From COE1 sp949066965 (GTDB lineage Bacteria; Bacillota; Clostridia; Lachnospirales; Lachnospiraceae), in contig CARTDA010000057.1 of NCBI GenBank assembly GCA_949066965.1, positions 1 to 22,515 on the forward strand: a stretch of 22,515 nt of DNA. The letters are read 5' to 3'. The position numbers and the translations under genes are program-made. The notes under the pieces were generated by a model. That model worked only from the letters and a program-made list of their open reading frames with translations. It was not told the DNA's origin and did not search any database. The number at the start of each line of letters is the position of its first letter. The stretch's first letter is position 1. Shown here piece by piece: positions 5,724 to 12,540 of the stretch.

Positions 5724-8700
5724 TTATGCTGATTTATTGTTCGCTTTTTCGTTCTTATTGCTGCCAGCAGCATTTTTGGACTTCTTTTTCTTGCTTGCTG
5801 CAGTATTCTTTGCCACATTTTCTGCCTGGTGCAGGTTTTGTTTTGCCGCTTCTTTTTCGGCTTCCACGGCCTTGTTCAGGTTCTTCTGGGCGGTTGAAAG
5901 CATCAGCTTGATACGGTTCAGCTGGTTGACTTCTGATGCGCCGGGGTCATAGTCGATAGCGACAATATTTGCCTCGGGATGGCGTTTCCGAAGTTCCTTG
6001 ATGACTCCCTTGCCCACCACATGGTTTGGCAGGCAGCCAAAGGGCTGTGTACATACAATGTTCGGCGTATCTGTATGAATCAGTTCAAGCATTTCCCCGG
6101 TCAGGAACCAGCCCTCGCCCGTCTGGTTGCCGATGGAGACAATTTCTTCTGCACTCTTTGCCGTCTCGTAGATGTCGGCAGGCGGGATAAAGTGCCTGCT
6201 TGCGGCAAATGCCTCGCTCATGGGCTTTCGGAGCATCTGGATTGCCTTGATGCCAAGCCTGCTGATATCGGCGGCTTTCTTGCTGGTGCCAAGGTTCTCG
6301 GCCTTGTACAGCTGGTTATAGAAGCAGTAGAACATAAAATCCATCAAGTCAGGAACGACTGCCTCTGCGCCCTCATGCTCAAGAAGCTCCACGAGCTGGT
6401 TGTTTGCCGCCGGGGAGAATTTTACCAGAATCTCGCCAACGACTCCGACGCGCGGCTTTTTCACATCAAGCACAGGGATTGCATCAAATTCCGCAATCAT
6501 CTCACGGCACATTTTTTTGTAAGTATGGAACGACAGATATTTGCGTCCCAGGAAGTCACAGCATTTCTGAATCCATTTCTGGTGGACTTCGTTTACAGAG
6601 CCGGGAACGGCTTCATAAGGGCGCATCCTGTATACACAGCGCATAAAGATATCGCCGAAATTGACGGCATACACAGCGCGCAGCAAAAGCATTGGCGTGA
6701 GCTTGAAGCCAGGATTGCTTTCCAGCTTTGAGAGGTTGATTGAAATGACAGGAATATGCTGGTAGCCTGCCTTTTCCAGTGCACGCCGGATAAAACCGAT
6801 ATAGTTGGTTGCACGGCATCCGCCGCCGGTCTGCGACATAACGACAGCAAGGTGGTCTGTGTCATATTTTCCGGAAAGCACAGCCTCCATAATCTGACCG
6901 ACAACTAATAAGGACGGATAGCATGCGTCATTGTTCACATATTTGAGTCCCATGTCGATGCTGCCCCTGTTGTCATTGTTTAACACAACGAGGTTGTAAC
7001 CGCATCTGCGGAATGTCGGCTCCAGAAGGTCAAAATGAATCGGAGACATCTGCGGACACAGAATCGTATAGTTTTTGCGCATCTCCTTTGTGAAGAGAAC
7101 CCTGTTCATGCGGCTGGACTGTATGGTGCGTTCCTGGTGACGCTGTTCGCGCACACGGATGGCGGAGAGCAGGGAACGGATACGGATTCTTGCGGCACCA
7201 AGGTTGTTTACCTCGTCAATTTTCAGGCAGGTATAAATCTTGCCTGAACCGGTCAGGATATCATTTACCTGGTCGGTAGTGACGGCATCCAGGCCGCATC
7301 CAAAGGAGTTAAGCTGAATCAGGTCCAGATCCTCGCGTGTTTTGACATAGCTTGCAGCGGCGTAAAGTCTGGAGTGGTACATCCACTGGTCGGATACGAT
7401 AAGCGGACGTTCCGGTTTTGCCAGATGCGATACGGAGTCCTCGGTAAGCACAGCAATGCCGTAGGAAGTAATCAGTTCAGGAATGCCATGGTTGATTTCC
7501 GGGTCAATGTGGTAGGGACGTCCGGCAAGCACAATGCCGCGCGCATGATTTTTTTCAAGGTACGCAATGACTTCCTCGCCTTTTTTGCACATGTCCCTGC
7601 GCACATTGGCAAGCTCCTCCCATGCCACATCCACGGCGTCCTTTAACTCCGCAGCAGGTATCTCGGGAAATTCTTTTGCAAGCGACTGCAGAATCAGCGA
7701 GGGCTCCCTGAAGGACATAAAGGGATTTTTGAATACTACCTCGCCACGGCCGATTGCCTCTACATTATTCTTAATATTTTCAGAATAGGAGGTGACGATG
7801 GGGCAGTTGTAGTGGTTGTTTGCCTCGTCGAACTCGTTTCGCTCATAGAACAGTGCAGGATAGAAGATAAAATCAACCTTCTGCTGAATCAGCCACTCCA
7901 CATGTCCGTGCGCAAGCTTTGCAGGATAGCATTCCGACTCGCTGGGGATGGATTCAATGCCCATCTCATAAATCTTTCTGTTGGACAACGGAGAGAGCAC
8001 GACCTGATATTTCAGCTTTGTGAACAGCGTGAACCAGAATGGGTAATTCTCGTACATGTTCAGCACTCTTGGAATACCGACGCGCCCGCGCACTGCCTCG
8101 GCATCAGGGAGCGGCTCATAGGCAAACATTCTTTTTAGCTTGTATTCAAAAAGGTTGGGCACCAGGCTGTCTGTCTTTGCCTTTCCAAGTCCGCGCTCAC
8201 AACGGTTTCCGGATATGTAGCTTCTGCCGTCGGAAAACTTATTGACCGTCAGGCGGCAGGCGTTCGTGCAGCCTTTGCACTTTACAAGCGACGTGGTAAA
8301 TGCAAGCGCATTAATCTGGTCAATTGTGAGCATGGTTGTCGTGTGTTCCGGAGCCGCCTGATAGCGTTCCCTGGCGATAAGGGCAGCGCCGAATGCGCCC
8401 ATAATGCCAGCGATATCCGGACGGATAACCTCACAGCCGGCAATTTTTTCGAAACTACGCAGTACTGCATCATTGTAAAAAGTTCCGCCCTGTACAACGA
8501 TATTTTTCCCAAGTTCGCTTGCATCAGAAACCTTGATGACCTTGAACAGGGCATTCTTGATGACGGAGTAGGCAAGACCGGCAGAGATGTCAGATACCTC
8601 GGCGCCTTCCTTCTGCGCCTGTTTTACCTTGGAGTTCATAAATACGGTACAGCGTGTCCCCAGGTCAATCGGGTGCTTTGCAAAAAGCGCCGCCGTGGCA

Positions 8701-10109
8701 AAATCCTGTACACTGTAATTTAGGGATTTCGCGAACGTCTCGATAAAGGAGCCGCATCCCGATGAACATGCCTCATTGAGCTGAACAGAATCGACTGTCT
8801 GGTTCTTGATTTTGATGCATTTCATGTCCTGCCCGCCGATGTCAATGATGCAGTCGACATCGGGATTGAAAAAGGCAGCCGCGTAGTAGTGGGCAACAGT
8901 TTCCACTTCACCCTCATCCAGCATAAACGCAGCTTTGAACAACGCCTCGCCATAGCCTGTTGAGCAGGAGTGCACAATGGTGGCATCCTCCGGAAGCACC
9001 CGGTAGATTTCCTGGATGGATGAAATTGCAGTCTTGAGCGGACTTCCGTTGTTATTGCTGTAAAATGAATACAGCAGTGTTCCATCCTCGGCAACGACGG
9101 CAATTTTTGTCGTGGTGGAGCCTGCATCAATTCCAAGAAAACATTTTCCGTGGTAATCTTCAAGCCTTGCATTTTTCACATGGTGGGAGCCATGCCTTGT
9201 CCGGAAGCTTTCGTATTCGTTTTCATCGGAAAACAGAGGCTCCATGCGGGCAACTTCAAACTCCATCTTAATGTCGGAAGAGAGTTTATCAACCATCTCG
9301 GACATGGTAAAAGAAACATCCTCCTTGGCGTTGAGGGCAGAACCGATTGCCGCAAAAAGATGGGAGTTTGCGGTATCGATAATATGCTCCTCGTCAAGCT
9401 TCAGGGTGCGGATAAATGCGGTTTTCAATTCTGACAGGAAATGAAGCGGCCCGCCCAGAAAGGCAACATGGCCACGGATAGGCTTACCGCAGGCAAGTCC
9501 GCTGATTGTCTGGTTTACAACCGCCTGAAAAATGGAAGCTGACAAGTCTTCTTTTGTGGCGCCTTCATTAATCAGCGGCTGGATATCAGTTTTGGCAAAC
9601 ACACCGCAGCGTGCGGCAATGGTATAGAGTGACTTATAATTTTTCGCATATTCATTGAGGCCGGAGGCATCTGTCTGAATCAGGGAAGCCATCTGGTCGA
9701 TAAAAGAGCCTGTACCGCCTGCGCAGATGCCGTTCATGCGCTGCTCGACATTGCCACCCTCAAAATAGATAATCTTGGCATCCTCACCGCCAAGCTCGAT
9801 AGCAACATCCGTCTTGGGAGCAAGCTCCTGCAAGGACGTGGATACGGCGATGACCTCCTGCACAAAGGGCACGCTGAGATGGTTGGCAAGTGTCAGGCCG
9901 CCGGAACCGGTAATCATAGGATGGAGTGCCAGGTTTCCAAGCTTTGTATATGCATCCTGTAAAAGGGAAGAGAGCGTTTCGCGGATATTTGCGTAATGTC
10001 TCTGGTAATCAGAAAAGAGAAGATTGTGTTTCGCATCCAGTATCGCCACCTTTACCGTGGTGGAACCGATATCAATTCCAAGTGTAAAGAATTCTTTATT
10101 TTTATTCAT
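5724..10109 (-). CDS. Giant acyl-CoA dehydratase activase-related protein (BadF/HgdC ATPases fused to HgdB-like half)
   Basis: This protein has about 1461 residues. Two BadF/BadG/HgdC-type ATPase domains open it: LGIDIGSTTVKVAILD near residue 14, and LGIDAGSTTTKIAVV near 330, the latter followed by ACSSGCGSFIE. A cysteine cluster (KCKGCTNACR and a further C) near residue 614, then a DUF2229-like region (ENYPFWFTLF) and a C-terminal dehydratase-subunit-like region with scattered cysteines (NNDACYPS, QTGGGCRA) follow. The last 60 residues are a Lys/Ala/Asn-rich tail of low complexity. Family members couple ATP hydrolysis to low-potential electron transfer through an Fe-S cluster; the substrate here is unknown. 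Start: ATG 10109 has AAAGG 13 bases upstream; in-frame ATG 10121 has it one base away, so neither is ideal. It is a lone gene with its own promoter and terminator. Confidence 0.9.
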   Translation of the reverse strand: MNKNKEFFTLGIDIGSTTVKVAILDAKHNLLFSDYQRHYANIRETLSSLLQDAYTKLGNLALHPMITGSGGLTLANHLSVPFVQEVIAVSTSLQELAPKTDVAIELGGEDAKIIYFEGGNVEQRMNGICAGGTGSFIDQMASLIQTDASGLNEYAKNYKSLYTIAARCGVFAKTDIQPLINEGATKEDLSASIFQAVVNQTISGLACGKPIRGHVAFLGGPLHFLSELKTAFIRTLKLDEEHIIDTANSHLFAAIGSALNAKEDVSFTMSEMVDKLSSDIKMEFEVARMEPLFSDENEYESFRTRHGSHHVKNARLEDYHGKCFLGIDAGSTTTKIAVVAEDGTLLYSFYSNNNGSPLKTAISSIQEIYRVLPEDATIVHSCSTGYGEALFKAAFMLDEGEVETVAHYYAAAFFNPDVDCIIDIGGQDMKCIKIKNQTVDSVQLNEACSSGCGSFIETFAKSLNYSVQDFATAALFAKHPIDLGTRCTVFMNSKVKQAQKEGAEVSDISAGLAYSVIKNALFKVIKVSDASELGKNIVVQGGTFYNDAVLRSFEKIAGCEVIRPDIAGIMGAFGAALIARERYQAAPEHTTTMLTIDQINALAFTTSLVKCKGCTNACRLTVNKFSDGRSYISGNRCERGLGKAKTDSLVPNLFEYKLKRMFAYEPLPDAEAVRGRVGIPRVLNMYENYPFWFTLFTKLKYQVVLSPLSNRKIYEMGIESIPSESECYPAKLAHGHVEWLIQQKVDFIFYPALFYERNEFDEANNHYNCPIVTSYSENIKNNVEAIGRGEVVFKNPFMSFREPSLILQSLAKEFPEIPAAELKDAVDVAWEELANVRRDMCKKGEEVIAYLEKNHARGIVLAGRPYHIDPEINHGIPELITSYGIAVLTEDSVSHLAKPERPLIVSDQWMYHSRLYAAASYVKTREDLDLIQLNSFGCGLDAVTTDQVNDILTGSGKIYTCLKIDEVNNLGAARIRIRSLLSAIRVREQRHQERTIQSSRMNRVLFTKEMRKNYTILCPQMSPIHFDLLEPTFRRCGYNLVVLNNDNRGSIDMGLKYVNNDACYPSLLVVGQIMEAVLSGKYDTDHLAVVMSQTGGGCRATNYIGFIRRALEKAGYQHIPVISINLSKLESNPGFKLTPMLLLRAVYAVNFGDIFMRCVYRMRPYEAVPGSVNEVHQKWIQKCCDFLGRKYLSFHTYKKMCREMIAEFDAIPVLDVKKPRVGVVGEILVKFSPAANNQLVELLEHEGAEAVVPDLMDFMFYCFYNQLYKAENLGTSKKAADISRLGIKAIQMLRKPMSEAFAASRHFIPPADIYETAKSAEEIVSIGNQTGEGWFLTGEMLELIHTDTPNIVCTQPFGCLPNHVVGKGVIKELRKRHPEANIVAIDYDPGASEVNQLNRIKLMLSTAQKNLNKAVEAEKEAAKQNLHQAENVAKNTAASKKKKSKNAAGSNKNEKANNKSA

Positions 10110-10172
10110 GTAAATAACCATACCTTTCTCAAAAACAAATACATGAGTCGATCTTTTTCACACATATCTGCT

Positions 10173-10201
10173 ATTATACGACAGCGATTCCAAAAAGGCA
10201 A
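10173..10201 (-). promoter_or_regulatory. Promoter of the activase gene
   Basis: Read on the - strand, TTGCCT (10196-10201) and a perfect TATAAT (10173-10178) are separated by exactly 17 bases. Transcription would start near 10166, giving a leader of about 55 bases to the preferred start. It points away from the rhomboid-like gene's promoter, so the 10122-10428 gap is a divergent control region. A 12-bp palindrome, TATTAGCTAATA, lies between the two promoters at 10250-10261. Confidence 0.6.
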
Positions 10202-10321
10202 TAAAACAGTTGATTAAAAGTTCTGGAAATGATTATACTTTTTTGGAAATATTAGCTAATAATATGTATATGTATGAGTCCGGAAATCTGTACAATCCGA
10301 AATTATTAAAAAAGTATTATA

Positions 10322-10348
10322 TTTCAACTGGTTAAATTTCAATTGGTT
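10322..10348 (+). repeat. Two 12-bp direct repeats at the rhomboid promoter
   Basis: TTTCAACTGGTT (10322-10333) and TTTCAATTGGTT (10337-10348) differ at one base and are 15 bp apart. The second overlaps the -35 box of the promoter at 10347. Tandem boxes touching a -35 element are typical of a transcription-factor site; the factor is unknown. Confidence 0.45.
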
Positions 10349-10375
10349 TACATTTTTTGCCGTGAATGCTATACT
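10347..10375 (+). promoter_or_regulatory. Promoter of the rhomboid/sigma-like operon
   Basis: TTTACA at 10347-10352 and TATACT at 10370-10375 are 17 bases apart, with TGC just before the -10, as in an extended -10 promoter. A start near 10382 gives a leader of about 47 bases for the gene at 10429. Confidence 0.65.
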
Positions 10376-10428
10376 GGATAAGCAGGCGAAAAAAGACCGC
10401 CTGAAAAATGGAAAGGCAGGAAGAAAAC

Positions 10429-11310
10429 ATGAATTTTTTGAATAAAATGGAGAGAAAGTTTGGAAAATATGCGATACCGAATCTTTCCCTGTATTTGATA
10501 CTGGGGTATGTGCTTGGCTATATACTGCAATTTATCAGTCCGGCGGTCGTGGATTTTCTGACCCTGAATCCGTATCTGATTCTTCATGGCCAGATTTGGC
10601 GGCTTGTGACATGGATTATCATACCGCCGTCAAGCTTTGACCTGTTCACAATCATAATGCTGATGTTTTACTATTCGGTGGGGACAAACCTTGAGCGGAC
10701 ATGGGGAACCTTTTACTACAATGTCTACCTTTTCATGGGCATGATTTTTACGATACTTGGAAGCTTTCTGGTTATGGGTCTTAGCTATGTCCCTGCATTC
10801 AATATATTTGCGGTGAGGGAAGCGTACGGCGAGATGGCGTATTTCTTGCTTATAGCAAGAAGATTCAGCACATATTTCGTGAATATGTCCATCTTCCTTG
10901 GATTTGCAGCTACGTTTCCGGATGTACAGGTACTGCTGATGTTTATTATTCCCATAAAAGTCAAGTGGATGGGAATTGCATATGGCGTGCTTCTTGCAGT
11001 ACAGTTTTTGCAGGGGGACATCAGTTCGAAAATTGTTATCGGGGCATCGCTGCTCAACTTTGTGGTATTTTTCATGATGACAAGAAGCGGAATCGGGATG
11101 CGCATTTCCCCGCGTCAGGTGAAAAGGCGGCATGACTATAACAGGGAAGTGCGGCGTGCGAAGCCTGCAAGTGTGGCAAAACATAAGTGTGCGATATGTG
11201 GTAAGAACAGCGAGGATAATCCCGAGGTGCAGTTCCGGTTTTGTTCCAAATGTAGTGGAAATTATGAGTACTGTCAGGATCATCTTTTTACGCATACACA
11301 CGTGAAATAA
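10429..11310 (+). CDS. Rhomboid-like membrane protein with C-terminal zinc ribbon, probably not a protease
   Basis: The 293-residue product has about six hydrophobic segments, from LSLYLILGYVLGYILQF through IVIGASLLNFVVFFMM. Rhomboid hallmarks are visible: GQIWRLVTWIIIPP, NLERTWGTFYYN, and FAATFPDVQVLLMFIIPIKV. The catalytic GxSG serine motif before the last of these, and the partner histidine in the final membrane helix, are not recognisable, so a pseudoprotease or Derlin-like role is likelier than proteolysis. A cytosolic tail carries CAIC, CSKC and CQDH, a probable zinc ribbon. ATG 10429 is chosen over in-frame ATG 10408 because AGGA (10418-10421) is 7 bases upstream. The sigma-like gene follows after 15 bases, so the two are probably co-transcribed. 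Confidence 0.8.
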   Translation: MNFLNKMERKFGKYAIPNLSLYLILGYVLGYILQFISPAVVDFLTLNPYLILHGQIWRLVTWIIIPPSSFDLFTIIMLMFYYSVGTNLERTWGTFYYNVYLFMGMIFTILGSFLVMGLSYVPAFNIFAVREAYGEMAYFLLIARRFSTYFVNMSIFLGFAATFPDVQVLLMFIIPIKVKWMGIAYGVLLAVQFLQGDISSKIVIGASLLNFVVFFMMTRSGIGMRISPRQVKRRHDYNREVRRAKPASVAKHKCAICGKNSEDNPEVQFRFCSKCSGNYEYCQDHLFTHTHVK

Positions 11311-11325
11311 CAGCGAGGTATCAAT

Positions 11326-12069
11326 ATGGAGTTCAATCAGGCAAATTTTGCGCGTATTCTTGAGCAGCTCAAGGACAATGCAAGGCTTCAGGGGAATATG
11401 CTTACCAGCGGCGAGATAAGCGAGGCGTTTGACGCGTGGAAGCTCGAGGAGCCGCAGCTTTTACTAATACATGAGTACTTTCATAAAAATCATATCGGTA
11501 TTGATGAGCCGGGAGATGCTGAGGAAAATCTGTCGGGGGACGACGTGAATTTTCTTGAGATGTATCTTGCGGAATTAAGGGAACTCCCGGATGCATCAGA
11601 CGGGGAAAAGCGGGCTGTGATGATGTCTGCGCTTGCAGGTGACGGCTCCGCACAGGCACGGCTTGTCGAGATATTCCTGCCGCAGGTAGTGGAAATCTCA
11701 AAGCTCTATGCAGGGCAGGGCGCGCTGATAGAGGACTTAATCGGAGAGGGGAATGTTGCGGCGGCTTCGGCGGTGACGATGCTCGAGTGTGTGGAAAGCA
11801 TTGATGAAGTGGAAGGTTTTATCGGACGCATGATAATGGATGCCATGGAGGAATTTATCCGAGAGGATGCGGACAGCCATCAGATAGATGAGAATGTTCT
11901 TGGCAGGGTCAATGATGTAAATGACAAGGCGAAGGAGCTCTATGACAGCCTTCTTCGGAAGGTTACCGTAAAGGAAGTGGCGGAGGAACTTGGAATTGCG
12001 GAGGAAAAAGTAAGGGAGGCAGTTAAATTTTCGGCGAATCATATTGATTATATCGAGAGTGAAGCGTGA
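11326..12069 (+). CDS. Sigma-70-like protein lacking region 4
   Basis: The 247-residue product resembles the N-terminal half of a primary sigma factor. Residues 10-60 recall region 1.1 (LQGNMLTSGEISEAF). Residues 74-100 recall region 1.2 (NFLEMYLAELRELP). Residues about 105-150 recall regions 2.1-2.2, including LIEDLIGEGNVAAASAV, the core-polymerase contact segment. The aromatic region 2.3/2.4 needed to open and read a -10 box is replaced by an unrelated sequence (VESIDEVEGFIGRM). Residues 213-240 form a helix-turn-helix (VTVKEVAEELGIAEEKV), as in region 3. There is no region 4. It may be a specialised or degenerate sigma factor, or a polymerase-binding regulator. GAGGT 6 bases before ATG 11326 sets the start. 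Its stop overlaps the possible GTG start of the next gene. Confidence 0.75.
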   Translation: MEFNQANFARILEQLKDNARLQGNMLTSGEISEAFDAWKLEEPQLLLIHEYFHKNHIGIDEPGDAEENLSGDDVNFLEMYLAELRELPDASDGEKRAVMMSALAGDGSAQARLVEIFLPQVVEISKLYAGQGALIEDLIGEGNVAAASAVTMLECVESIDEVEGFIGRMIMDAMEEFIREDADSHQIDENVLGRVNDVNDKAKELYDSLLRKVTVKEVAEELGIAEEKVREAVKFSANHIDYIESEA

Positions 12070-12071
12070 AT

Positions 12072-12497
12072 ATGGATACACAAAATAAGGACGATTTCAA
12101 ATATGTGATACAGGATGCGGGCTGCGTTTATTTTGGCAGGGAGCTGACCTACCGTGAAATGATGGACAAGGATGATGTGCCCTTTAAGTTCAAGGCAGTC
12201 ATCAGCGCCCATATGGCAAAGGACACCAGCCTGGACAGCAGGCTGACAGACCATATATTAAAAATAACAGAGGAGGCTTTTTCCTTCCGAGTCTATGAAC
12301 AGATAAGGCTGACAGTCAGGGTCTGCTATAAGGAGCAGAAGCGCTGTCTCGGCGGAAAAATAAAGGATAAGTGGGTTCACAAATCCTGTCTGCTTGGGCA
12401 GTTTTGCAGGGAGTACCGTGACAGGGTGAATGATGGCAGTGTGCTGATAGAGGATGTTTCCATATCCAAGCTGGCGCTCATGGCGCTCAGTATCTGA
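12072..12497 (+). CDS. Hypothetical protein, 141 residues
   Basis: No family is recognised. The product is soluble, charged and has six cysteines, several in CYKEQKRCLGGKIKDKWVHK and the SCLLGQFC that follows, which might bind metal. There is no signal peptide or membrane segment. It begins with almost no gap after the sigma-like gene. An in-frame GTG at 12066 overlaps that gene's stop and has GAGAG 6 bases upstream, while ATG 12072 has it 12 bases away, so the start is uncertain by two codons. The tight spacing suggests translational coupling and a joint role with the sigma-like protein. Confidence 0.65.
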   Translation: MDTQNKDDFKYVIQDAGCVYFGRELTYREMMDKDDVPFKFKAVISAHMAKDTSLDSRLTDHILKITEEAFSFRVYEQIRLTVRVCYKEQKRCLGGKIKDKWVHKSCLLGQFCREYRDRVNDGSVLIEDVSISKLALMALSI

Positions 12498-12540
12498 GAA
12501 CCGGATGCATGATAATATGACGCAAAAAGAGGAGAATGAA

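Noticed and set aside
5979..6731. 250-codon open frame on the + strand inside the activase gene, with several shorter ones alongside
   Set aside because: It is antisense to a well-supported gene, has no recognisable domains or good ribosome site, and many similar frames occur across the same gene.
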